This document shows, one piece after another, positions 36,217-44,061 of a stretch of DNA of 64,000 nt. Positions within the stretch are counted from its first letter, which is position 1, and each line of letters opens with the position of its first letter. The notes beneath the pieces are model-generated. The model was not told the origin of the DNA, searched no databases, and saw only the letters and a list, made by a program, of their open reading frames with translations. Origin of the DNA: Hyphomicrobiaceae bacterium. GTDB lineage: Bacteria > Pseudomonadota > Alphaproteobacteria > Rhizobiales > Hyphomicrobiaceae. Location: positions 186,001 through 250,000 of the forward strand of contig JAWKWE010000006.1 of assembly GCA_041397645.1 (NCBI GenBank). Direction: 5' to 3'. Made by a program: the position numbers and the translations under genes.

Positions 36217-36259
36217 GCCTGAGACCTAATCCCATCAACTAGTGCAGATCTGGAATGCA

Positions 36260-37480
36260 ATGATGATGAAACGCTGTGTTGTAGTCTTGGCTCTACTGAG
36301 CGCAGCAGCCACACTCTCACCCAATACACTCAAAGCTAATGACAGCACCGCTGAGCTTGGTGCTGGAGGACTCATCTTTTCGAAAAATGATGATGTCGAG
36401 ATGACCTCCGAAGACCTTTTCGTGTCTCGCGAACAAATCATTGTTGACTACAAATTTTACAATCGATCTAGCCACGACGTCACTTCTCTGGTCGCGTTTC
36501 CCCTGCCTGAGATTGAATATCAGGCCGACGCCGACGTCGGAATTCCATCGCCAGACTCCGTGAACTTCGTCGACTTCGTAACTCTTGTTGAAGGTCGGCG
36601 GATTGAGGCCGACGTAGAGCTGAAATCTAACGTTCAGGGCGTCGACAAAACGGAGGAGCTGAAAAGGCTAGGAATGCCGCTGAACCCTTATCAAGCTAGC
36701 AGCGTCATTAACGCCGCCAGCAAAAGCGTTCTCGATGAAATGCGACGGGAAAACCTATTGGATGAAAACAATCAGCCGCTTTGGAAACTCAAGACGGTCT
36801 TCTACTGGCAGCAGACATTCCCGAAGGGTCGCACGATCGAGATCAGCCATCGCTACAAGCCGATTGCGGGCGGATCTGTGATGACGAGCATTCACCACAT
36901 ACCAACGAACGCTGATATCCGAGAGGACTACAAAAAGTACTGCGTAGAGCGGTCATTGATCGACGCGGTCAACCGCTCCATCAAGCCCGGCGAAGACTAT
37001 CCGCGGTTCGGAGAGTTAAATGTCGAATACATCCTCACGACGGGCGCAAATTGGGCATCTCCAATTCGCCGCTTCCGCCTCGTTGTGGATAAAGGTTCAC
37101 CTCGCAATCTGGTGAGCTTCTGCGGCGACGGCGTAACAAAAATCACTCCGACGAGATTTGAGATCACCGCAACGGACTTTGTCCCCAAGCAAAATCTGGA
37201 AGTTCTAATCCTGACACCCGGTGACGAGACCGAGGGTCGAGAGACTGATGTCACGGAACGTCGAGACTTTGGCTCTTTCACTTGCGCGGACCTTTGGCAG
37301 GCACGTAACGCCATCTTCAAGGCGGAAGGGTACTGTTTCAAAACATCACGCGCGATCTCGCAATTCGGCAATTCCGGGTGCAAGTACGACGACATTAAAC
37401 AAGTGCCGTTGTCCGATGCAGAGCGCAATGAAATTGCCAGTATCAAGAATGCAGAGAGATTGAAACACTGTCCCCGCTGA
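36260..37480 (+). CDS. Exported DUF4424 protein with C-terminal YARHG-like domain
   Basis: A 406-aa exported protein of unknown function. The signal peptide runs from the ATG triplet at 36260 through VVVLALLSAAATL. The large DUF4424 region (about 30-310) includes LGAGGLIFSKNDDVEMTSED and YKFYNRSSHDVTSLVAFPLP. The C-terminal 80 residues (CADLWQARNAIFKAEGYCF...) match the YARHG pattern, a putative extracellular domain. This two-domain arrangement is common in alphaproteobacteria. No operon partner is visible. Confidence 0.85.
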   Translation: MMMKRCVVVLALLSAAATLSPNTLKANDSTAELGAGGLIFSKNDDVEMTSEDLFVSREQIIVDYKFYNRSSHDVTSLVAFPLPEIEYQADADVGIPSPDSVNFVDFVTLVEGRRIEADVELKSNVQGVDKTEELKRLGMPLNPYQASSVINAASKSVLDEMRRENLLDENNQPLWKLKTVFYWQQTFPKGRTIEISHRYKPIAGGSVMTSIHHIPTNADIREDYKKYCVERSLIDAVNRSIKPGEDYPRFGELNVEYILTTGANWASPIRRFRLVVDKGSPRNLVSFCGDGVTKITPTRFEITATDFVPKQNLEVLILTPGDETEGRETDVTERRDFGSFTCADLWQARNAIFKAEGYCFKTSRAISQFGNSGCKYDDIKQVPLSDAERNEIASIKNAERLKHCPR

Positions 37481-37747
37481 GACGGATCTGTTCAGCAGGT
37501 CAACGCTCAGGTGTCATTCGACGCGCAATGGCAACTCAATCCCATGCACCCTGACGTATCCCGTTGCATCAAGCGTCGGGCCTTGAAGAAATTGCTAGCC
37601 GACGTCATGTTTCTGGAAGTGCGGGACGTAACGCGTTTCGCACAGCATCAAGAGACGGACATTAAGTCCGAGCCAACCTGCCAACCCTGGCAAGGTGGAG
37701 CCGCGAAAGCGGGATGCGGTCACAACAGTGGCAACGAAGAGGGCAAA

Positions 37748-38420
37748 ATGCCGAAGCAAATCTCGCCAATAGAATCGTTGATACGCTCACGGCTCAATGA
37801 TCTTGGGTTGACTGAGGCTGAGTTTCTGCATCGTCTCGGCTATCGAAAAATGCACACAGGTCAACAGCACCTTCGGCGATCACACCCGCCGCACGCTTAT
37901 TCAAAGACTGCCTGAGGCACTCGAGTTACCACCGACTGTGGTCAGGACGGCCTTTGGAGGTGAGCTGGGCGGCCGCGCGATGCCAATAATGCTGACGCCA
38001 GCCCAATATCACGAGCGTCGCGAATCTTTCTTCGCCTCTCTTGGACCTAACCCGGGAACCACGATGATGGGAATGTGGGCTTGGGGAGATGCCATGATTA
38101 AAACATTTCATCAGAGCTTGCGAGCTGAGAATACGTGGTTTGAGAGTTCTGTTTCTCGTGAATATATCGCGCTGCGCGATACGCCCTGCGTTCAATCGTT
38201 CTTGAGCGGTGATCCCGACTTCATATCGTTAGATGCATTCGACTCTTTGGTAAATAAAGCTGTCGGGCAGGCGTTCGGGGAACCGACCCACATATTCGAA
38301 CTCCATCCAAAATCCAGAAAAAACGTCTATGCACGCCATCGACTGACGCTGGGTCGGGTTCTCGTTCAAAGAGACATTGTCATCCATGGCAAGAGATACA
38401 GCTTCAAATTCTATACATAG
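37748..38420 (+). pseudogene. Frameshifted gene of a small HTH-like hypothetical family
   Basis: The ATG at 37748 opens a frame starting MPKQISPIESLIRSRLNDLG, continuing to LGYRKMHTG. The family-like continuation TLIQRLPEALELPPTVVRTA is found in another frame from about 37880 and runs to the stop at 38420. Both parts together would make about 220 aa. The break lies between 37850 and 37890 and looks like a short deletion that shifted the frame. A sequencing error is possible. The 267 bases before it (37481-37747) contain no gene I can support. Confidence 0.6.
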
Positions 38421-38510
38421 TGATGTCATGACTAGTATCTTGCCGTCCCCCTGCCATAATGGCCTCCGCTGCAGAACCGCACTCCCCCCGGGGAAACGGC
38501 TGTGGCGGGG

Positions 38511-38556
38511 GCACCCTGATCCCTGCGTAATTGGGTGATCAGGGTGCCTTTCATTT
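38511..38556 (+). terminator. Intrinsic terminator
   Basis: An 11-bp perfect stem (GCACCCTGATC 38511-38521, GATCAGGGTGC 38537-38547) is followed by CTTTCATTT. It ends transcription from the frameshifted gene. Confidence 0.7.
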
Positions 38557-39330
38557 GGGGGCAGATCCACAGGACAGACGGTCAGCCGTGACGAGACACC
38601 GTCTCGCGGTGGCAATCAGACGTTACGTTGTCCTCGTCACGGCTTCGAAAGTTTAGGGACTTCCAACCCAGTCACAGATGCCAGACGCGCCTTGGAAACT
38701 GTGACAATGAACCATTGCTAGGATAACGAGGCTTACCGCCCTATGAAGATTTGGTGAATAGTTCGCAATGAGAACCGGAAATGGCTTCTTACAAATGCGT
38801 GCCCCCAAGAAAGCATTGCCGACCAATCACGGAACGTCCGTACCATCACTATTCTCGGCGAGGGCATGACCTGGGACCAGGAACTGCCGTCGCTCGTCCG
38901 CTGAGGACAAAGCTGGAGTTCATTCGCCAACTGATAGTCACGACGCAGCATTCTTGATGCTCATCGCGGGAGTGAGAAATGAGGCGCATTAAACTACTTT
39001 GATGGTCGGCTTCGCAGTCTCTCAAGTAATCCCTGGCCCGAAAACCCTGGAGCAGGTCAGCGCCGCCACTCGCATTTGTTACCCGTCCACGGACCTCGCT
39101 GCATTTCATGTATGTGGTAATGAACTTTCATTCCTCCATGGGGTCCCTCAGTGGGACTACTGACTTCAAAGCATTGGGTGCCTTCCGGAGGATCACCACG
39201 CCGTCGTAGGTCCACGACGGCGATCGGGTACGCCCCCCCCCCCGCACTGCACGAGGAGTCAGGCGTTGCTAATCATCGGGGGTGGGTCCATCGCTTGACC
39301 TAGCCTGCGATCGGTATCTTCAGTGGCCGC
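38557..39330. other. Gene-poor junction before the Rhs array
   Basis: No gene can be supported. Near 39190-39216 the minus strand reads TCGTGGACCTACGACGGCGT, almost identical to the Rhs core coding for WTYDGV, so this is probably the far end of the minus-strand part of the array. A run of 11 C residues occurs at 39233-39243. Confidence 0.5.
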
Positions 39331-39750
39331 TCAAGGTTTGGAAATACCCGTCTGTACCGAGTTCGCCAGAAATTCCTTCACATCGTCGCTTAAGCTAACC
39401 TTGTCTTTTATGCTCTCGAATTCAGTCGGTGTGATCCGGACCCGTAGACCTTCTTGTGACGCCAAAGTTGGCAGAATCTTCAATCGCTCTCCATACTTTG
39501 CATTGCCGAGAACCCATACTCTGCCTCGACCTTCGAAGTCGAGTATGCCGATAACAGAACCGAATTCACGATCGTTATAATACTGAATACGCTCTTGGAT
39601 AGGTTGATTGCGGCCTGCCATCTCTGCGGCCTGCACAACAGACCACTCTCTTTTGGAAGCGTAGTCTTGCTCAAAAACATATACGCTCGCAATGACCACC
39701 ATTGCAAAAACTATCAAAGCTATTTGCCAAGTCCGCATCCCGGCGCTCAC
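39331..39750 (-). CDS. Putative immunity protein, single-TM, partner of tip M4
   Basis: A 139-aa protein (GTG start overlapping the toxin stop as GTGA; an ATG four codons on is also possible). One N-terminal membrane helix (WQIALIVFAMVVIASVYVF) precedes a soluble domain with KREWSVVQAAEMAGRNQPIQ and RVRITPTEFESIKDKVSLSD. It is paralogous over its whole length to the protein at 46732-47169, and the two adjacent toxins are paralogous too. It should neutralise the M4 toxin, probably at the inner-membrane surface. The fold is unknown to me. Confidence 0.7.
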   Translation of the reverse strand: MSAGMRTWQIALIVFAMVVIASVYVFEQDYASKREWSVVQAAEMAGRNQPIQERIQYYNDREFGSVIGILDFEGRGRVWVLGNAKYGERLKILPTLASQEGLRVRITPTEFESIKDKVSLSDDVKEFLANSVQTGISKP

Positions 39751-40550
39751 TTGTTAAATTCGAACACATTGGGTGGAGGACCATCTTTCGGTATGTAAAT
39801 GGTGCGGGTCGTGCTGCGGTTTACAATGTTAGAGACCGTACCTGGAAACATGCACCCCATTCCGGATAAGTCGAAGTTGGTGCAACGCCGGAGTGCTTCA
39901 AGAGTGCGACATGCGCAAGTATCGCCGGTTGTCCAATGCGGCAGTTTCGGCGACAAAGTGTTCAAATAGTTTCTGATGCACCTTTCTTCATCGGGTGTCG
40001 TCGGCAGAATTTGAATTGTTTGGTCTCTCTTCTTCGATTGCGAAGTCACGTAATTCGAGACGCTGGACCCCAATGGCGTATTGTTGCCAAAGCTATAAGT
40101 TCCACACTTCGTGCAGGTAACTGCCGTATGACCCATCGGGTTGCCCGGCACTGCACCTCCTGTGATCACCGCCGTTTCTAATCCCCAGAAATCGACTAGC
40201 GCGTTGGGAGCACTCCGCGCATAAGCATACACACCCGGGCCATCTATAAACCCCAGCGGATCGGGCTGTGTGTAGCGGCCGAGGCTGGGATCGTAATGCC
40301 GATGCCAGTTGTAGTGCAAGCCGGCTTCCAACTGGAACCACTGGCCGGGGAAGCGGGCGTTGAGGGTTTCGGCACCTGAGAGCGTGTAGGCGCCGCCGAA
40401 GGGACTATAGAGGGCCGACCAGGCGACCGCGCCCGAGGCATGCGTGATCTTCGTGGGCCGTCGTTGCAGACCATTCGCGCATCCTTGCAGCGCCACCACG
40501 GCGAGGCATTCGCGCTGCATTTGCAGTACCCGATCCGGCCGCGCTGGCAA
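39747..40550 (-). CDS. Orphan Rhs tip M4, papain-like toxin candidate
   Basis: A 267-aa frame holding an Rhs core end (ASGAVAWSALYSPFGGAYTL, then HYNWHRHYDPSLGRYTQPD) and a C-terminal toxin domain of about 145 residues beginning GLETAVITGG. The domain has GHTAVTCTKCGTYSF followed later by DTCACRTLEALRRC; a His before a Cys in this order is seen in circularly permuted papain-like (NlpC/YiiX-type) hydrolases, a weak suggestion. No start of its own is evident (TTG at 40550); it presumably becomes active only when joined to a full core. It is paralogous to tip P1. Confidence 0.7.
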   Translation of the reverse strand: MPARPDRVLQMQRECLAVVALQGCANGLQRRPTKITHASGAVAWSALYSPFGGAYTLSGAETLNARFPGQWFQLEAGLHYNWHRHYDPSLGRYTQPDPLGFIDGPGVYAYARSAPNALVDFWGLETAVITGGAVPGNPMGHTAVTCTKCGTYSFGNNTPLGSSVSNYVTSQSKKRDQTIQILPTTPDEERCIRNYLNTLSPKLPHWTTGDTCACRTLEALRRCTNFDLSGMGCMFPGTVSNIVNRSTTRTIYIPKDGPPPNVFEFNK

Positions 40551-40563
40551 GAAGGAAGGCCTC

Positions 40564-40947
40564 TCAGAGTATTTTCCTCATTAGAAGCCCCAACAGTATC
40601 CCCGGGACAACAGTAGATAAGGCCGTAATGAGAAATATAAGAAATGCTGATTGCAAACCCTTCAAACCAGGAAAGTCAGTTCCATATCCCAGTTGCTCTA
40701 TCACCAGATTGGCAAGCGGACCCAAAATAATGATTGGAACGATCAGTAGAAGCGCCTTGAGCGTAGCTTGCTCGACGGAGAAATAAGAAACTAGAAGTGC
40801 TGCCAAAAACGGAAGCAAATAGAGGCTCTTCCGCCCAATTTCCGCATATCCCTCGACACCATATGCCCATTTCTCAAATGTGAGTCCCAAGGTAAACCAT
40901 ACCAACAGCAGCATTAGGCCCACAAGCCAAATTTTCAGATCGCTCAT
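40564..40947 (-). CDS. Putative immunity protein, four-helix membrane protein, partner of tip M3
   Basis: A 127-aa hydrophobic protein with four predicted helices (WLVGLMLLLVWFTLGLTF, SLYLLPFLAALLVSYF, LLLIVPIIILGPLANLVI, FLIFLITALSTVVPGILL). No named family. It starts 24 bases after the M3 toxin stop. A membrane immunity protein suggests that its cognate toxin acts in the periplasm or on the membrane. Confidence 0.65.
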   Translation of the reverse strand: MSDLKIWLVGLMLLLVWFTLGLTFEKWAYGVEGYAEIGRKSLYLLPFLAALLVSYFSVEQATLKALLLIVPIIILGPLANLVIEQLGYGTDFPGLKGLQSAFLIFLITALSTVVPGILLGLLMRKIL

Positions 40948-40971
40948 CTCTAATTTCTTGTCCTGGAAAAC

Positions 40972-41430
40972 TCAGTTAAACGGCCAATTGTTCGGGAAGC
41001 TCTGCGGTGGAACGGTTCCGCCACAAGCGTCCAGCGCTCGTTGGACGCAATGGCAACAGTTATTTCTGGCGATCGAGTACTGTGTACATCGTCTCATCGC
41101 ATTTCGCAGACAATTATCCCGTTCGGGATCTTGTTCGCGGGTACATTGGGTTTGCGGGTGTTCGGGCTCGGCATCGGGACCCACTCCGTTCGGGTCGAAG
41201 CCGATGGTGGTTCCATCGCTGAACCTCAGATAGCAGTGCCGATATCCTGTAAACCCGATGTTCCTCAGCGGCCTGTGACACATCTGGAAAAGGCCCGTGA
41301 TATCGACATTTTGCGGCGGGCTTGATCCCGCATACGCATATACCCCCGGTCCATCGACGAAGCCGAGCGGATCGGGCTGGGTGTAGCGGCCCATTGTAGG
41401 ATCGTAATGCCTGTGCCAGTTGTAATGCAA
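40972..41430 (-). CDS. Orphan Rhs tip M3, cysteine-hydrolase-like toxin candidate
   Basis: A 152-aa frame. The Rhs junction HYNWHRHYDPTMGRYTQPD is followed by a toxin domain of about 105 residues with GYRHCYLRFSDGTTIGF and a later NNCCHCVQRALDACG. His-then-Cys order again suggests a permuted papain-like fold. Fragments of core in other frames and an unusual insert precede it (41431-41549). It has no start of its own beyond a TTG. Confidence 0.65.
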   Translation of the reverse strand: MHYNWHRHYDPTMGRYTQPDPLGFVDGPGVYAYAGSSPPQNVDITGLFQMCHRPLRNIGFTGYRHCYLRFSDGTTIGFDPNGVGPDAEPEHPQTQCTREQDPERDNCLRNAMRRCTQYSIARNNCCHCVQRALDACGGTVPPQSFPNNWPFN

Positions 41431-41549
41431 GCCTGCGCCAGGTTACGCGACGCGGACAACAATCGAAAGAGCCCGGCAAGCCGTCGAACTGCTCCAAGCC
41501 TTTCACCGGTCGCTACCCGTTGGCGTAACGCCGGGCTGCAGGGCACCAA
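41431..41549 (-). pseudogene. Rhs core remnant before tip M3
   Basis: The region has lost the SALYSPFGGAYTLSGAETLNARF block found before other tips and carries instead an unrelated segment rich in short inverted repeats. It joins the intact HYNWHRHYDP junction. It looks like deletion plus insertion in the core. Confidence 0.45.
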
Positions 41550-42010
41550 AACTCTATCGCTCCGTCAATCTCATCACTCATCGCATCACGATCAGGAATC
41601 GTCTTCGAAATGAATTTCAAGAACTTGCAGATGGTGCTCTTTTGATCGGAGCTCAAAAGCGATATTAGTATTGGTCCATCGTTTTCATCTTTTAGGTTGA
41701 ACAGACGATAGACTGTATAGTCAGTGACGCTAGATGACGGATTCTTGATTGCGTACAACATAAACTGGGGTAACACGAACGCTAAGCCCTTGGGCGTGAA
41801 CGCCGATAATGAATTGCGAAAATTTTCGATATCGCTCGCCAAAATTTGCGTTGCATCGAGTGCTTCTAGCCGAGCCAGCATAGCTGCAATGTCTTCGACC
41901 TCCCAGTGGGAACGCTTGATGCTGACGTCAAGAGGTGGCCGAAAGACATCCGAAAATGCGGACCTAATACAGACAGCTAGAGCATGACCATCAGAACTTA
42001 CGTCTATCAT
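41513..42010 (-). CDS. Putative immunity protein, partner of tip M2
   Basis: A 165-aa soluble protein starting ATG at 42010, three bases after the M2 toxin stop. The central LSAFTPKGLAFVLPQFMLYAIKNPSSSVTDYTVYRLFNLK resembles the segment FTPKGFATILPFYLRFALIH of the immunity protein at 49366-49833, so the two belong to one family (DUF6714-like, tentative). The last residues (FWCPAARRYANG) probably come from read-through into the following core remnant. Confidence 0.65.
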   Translation of the reverse strand: MIDVSSDGHALAVCIRSAFSDVFRPPLDVSIKRSHWEVEDIAAMLARLEALDATQILASDIENFRNSLSAFTPKGLAFVLPQFMLYAIKNPSSSVTDYTVYRLFNLKDENDGPILISLLSSDQKSTICKFLKFISKTIPDRDAMSDEIDGAIEFWCPAARRYANG

Positions 42011-42013
42011 CGC

Positions 42014-42556
42014 TTAAGGATCCGGAATAAAATTACTTGGTAGCTGAACGCAGATGTTGCATTTCTTCTGTTTGGCAATTCGGAGGCACTTTTTGATTTT
42101 GTTTTCCTCATCAGGGATGCGCTGCCAATGGTCTTGATCTTCGGGATCAAAGCAATTTGCGGTCAATCGGGACTGCGCCAGTATACATTTGGCTGCGTTG
42201 GAAATTTTATCAACAATATCCGAGCACTGATCATTGTCTCCGTGGCAAGTTTCATTCCTCCATTTACAATATACTTTCGTTTGGAGCTTTAACCAGTAGC
42301 ACTGAGCTAGGCTGCCCCCGCTACCTGGTGGCGTGGAGGGTGGGTCGATTTGAGGGTCGGGAACGTTTGGCGGAAGCCACTCATCAACCAGTCCCGTCGG
42401 GTCCACTCGCAATATCGGGCTGTTATGGACATACGCATACACACTCGGGCCATCTATAAACCCCAGCGGGTCGGGCTGGGTGTAGCGGCCGAGGCTCGGA
42501 TCGTAATGCCGATGCCAGTTGTAGTGCAAGCCTGCTTGCTTGATGCGCCTTCCGAC
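42014..42556 (-). CDS. Orphan Rhs tip M2
   Basis: Starting just after an in-frame TGA inside a family B palindrome, this frame runs VGRRIKQAGLHYNWHRHYDP, the PDPLG junction and a toxin domain of about 130 residues. The domain is Cys-rich (KVYCKWRNETCHGDNDQC, AAKCILAQSRL, KKCNICVQLPSNF). I recognise no catalytic motif. The immunity gene follows three bases after the stop. Upstream core (42557-42751) is in frame except for the stop. Confidence 0.6.
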   Translation of the reverse strand, partial: VGRRIKQAGLHYNWHRHYDPSLGRYTQPDPLGFIDGPSVYAYVHNSPILRVDPTGLVDEWLPPNVPDPQIDPPSTPPGSGGSLAQCYWLKLQTKVYCKWRNETCHGDNDQCSDIVDKISNAAKCILAQSRLTANCFDPEDQDHWQRIPDEENKIKKCLRIAKQKKCNICVQLPSNFIPDP

Positions 42557-42751
42557 TCACGTTCCGCGAGCCGGCCGGAAGGCGCGCAACATCTGGAACC
42601 ACATCAACACCGGCTTGCCGAGTGTTGAGCAACAAAACTGTCCGGGGAAGCGGGCGTTGAGGGTTTCCGCACCTGAGAACGTGTAGGCGCCGCCGAACGG
42701 GCTGTAGAGAGCCGACCAGACGACCGCGCCCGTGGCATCCGTCATCTTCAC
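42557..42751 (-). pseudogene. Rhs core remnant carrying palindromes C and B
   Basis: Encodes KMTDATGAVVWSALYSPFGG and NARFPGQ, then the translated family C element (FCCSTLGKPVLM), WFQ, and the first part of family B ending in a TGA (RPARGT-stop). The stop arises from CGA to TGA in the palindrome; the frame continues into tip M2 after it. Confidence 0.6.
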
Positions 42752-42790
42752 AAGACAGTTGAGCCCGAGTCCGGACCAGACAGAGCGTAT

Positions 42791-43159
42791 TCAGGTCGTG
42801 TTAAATTTTGCCTGTAGCGCCTCATCAACCAGCGTTTCGAGTTGTCGGTACGTTTCGACGCCAGCAGCATAAGGAATTGCTCGTGGAAATGCGATTTCTA
42901 CCGGCAGGCCGCACCATGTGGCCCCAGGATAGGCCTCTCCTATAAGTCCTCTGAGAGCGTCGAATGCTAGCATTACTGATTGCATCTCATCGACGCCGAA
43001 AGCACTCGCTTGCTTTGCTAATAGTCCTGCCGCACTTATTCTGATGGCGCATTGGAACTCCATTGAGTCAATACGGATTGGCTGATCAATCTCTATCAAT
43101 ATTTCCTGGTCTGAACCGGCGAATGACATCGAGCGACGCAAAATCGCGTTACCATCCAT
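42791..43159 (-). CDS. Putative immunity protein, DUF6968-like, partner of tip M1
   Basis: A 122-aa soluble protein. ATG at 43159 has GGGAG eight bases upstream. IEIDQPIRIDSMEFQCAIRI and AFGVDEMQSVMLAFDALRGL match the layout of the protein at 44590-44874 (SVECPVLDGEDYCCRYAI, MGVDSMQALILALSHI), although their cognate toxins differ. The DUF6968 assignment is from memory of the pattern and tentative. Confidence 0.62.
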   Translation of the reverse strand: MDGNAILRRSMSFAGSDQEILIEIDQPIRIDSMEFQCAIRISAAGLLAKQASAFGVDEMQSVMLAFDALRGLIGEAYPGATWCGLPVEIAFPRAIPYAAGVETYRQLETLVDEALQAKFNTT

Positions 43160-43174
43160 TTGTTCTACTCCCAA

Positions 43175-43741
43175 CTAAAGCGGAACATCGAGACAGTGAT
43201 TATTGTAACAATAGCCAAGGCAGCCGGCCGTGCCCAAATATGTAGCTGCCCAACAAAGCGCCTTCGCCTGGGGTGGCATTGGTGTAACTCTGCAGAAATT
43301 TTCCATCGTCGTCTTCCCTGCATTGCATGCGCGTATGCACTTTTGACAGGTATCTTTCAAACAGACCCTAGTCTCACTCGGTGGGAAAGATTGTGAGGAC
43401 GATTGCCGCCCGTCAATATCGATGTACTCATGCGGTGAACTTTTCACATAAGCAAACACCCCCGGCCCATCGACGAATCCGAGGGGATCTGGCTGTGTGT
43501 ATCGTCCAATCGATGGATCGTAATGCCTGTGCCAGTTGTAGTGCAAGCCGGCTTGCTTGATGCGCCTTCCGACTCGCGTTCCGCGAGCCGGCCGGAAGGC
43601 GCGCAACATCTGGAACCACATCAACACCGGCTTGCCGAGTGTTGAGCAACAAAACTGTCCGGGGAAGCGGGCGTTGAGGGTTTCGGCACCTGAGAGCGTG
43701 TAGGCGCCGCCGAACGGGCTGTAGAGAGCCGACCAGACGAC
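43175..43741 (-). CDS. Orphan Rhs tip M1 with palindromes C and B translated in frame
   Basis: The open frame begins right after a TAA made by the upstream family A insertion and runs through VVWSALYSPFGGAYTL, NARFPGQ, the translated element C (FCCSTLGKPVLM), WFQM, the translated element B (AFRPARGTRVGRRIKQ), the Rhs junction and a toxin of about 75 residues. The toxin is Cys-rich (CLKDTCQKCIRACNAGKTT, ALCWAATYLG, YCYNNHCLDVPL), with no recognised motif. Both insertions preserve the frame here. Confidence 0.62.
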   Translation of the reverse strand, partial: VVWSALYSPFGGAYTLSGAETLNARFPGQFCCSTLGKPVLMWFQMLRAFRPARGTRVGRRIKQAGLHYNWHRHYDPSIGRYTQPDPLGFVDGPGVFAYVKSSPHEYIDIDGRQSSSQSFPPSETRVCLKDTCQKCIRACNAGKTTMENFCRVTPMPPQAKALCWAATYLGTAGCLGYCYNNHCLDVPL

Positions 43742-44061
43742 TTACTTGATGGCGCTTCGGATGCCCACTCGCATCCGCGCCGTTTTTCTTTGCGCTTCGG
43801 ATGCCCACCAGCGCTCACCGGACGGTTGAGCTGATCACGCTCAACACCGGCTTGCCGCGTGTTGACCAACAAAAGTCCCGGGGAAGCGGGCGTTGAGGGT
43901 TTCTGAACCCGACAGCGTATAGGCGCCGCCGAACGGGCTGTAGAGGGCCGACCAGACGACTTACTTGATGGCGCTTCGGATGCCCACTCGCATCCGCGCC
44001 CGTGCGTGACCCGCGCGTGGGAGAAATCTCGGCCTCCGGCATCCAGATGTACTCGCGCCAA
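43742..44061 (-). pseudogene. Tandemly duplicated Rhs core remnant
   Basis: Reading leftward from 44061: REYIWMPEAEISPTRGSRT, a family A copy (43971-43999), the block VWSALYSPFGGAYTLSGSET ending NARFPG, then element C (43841-43865) and a double element A (43752-43813). The same VWSALYSP...NARFPG block then recurs in the M1 frame, so the block with its palindromes has been duplicated in tandem. Confidence 0.6.
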
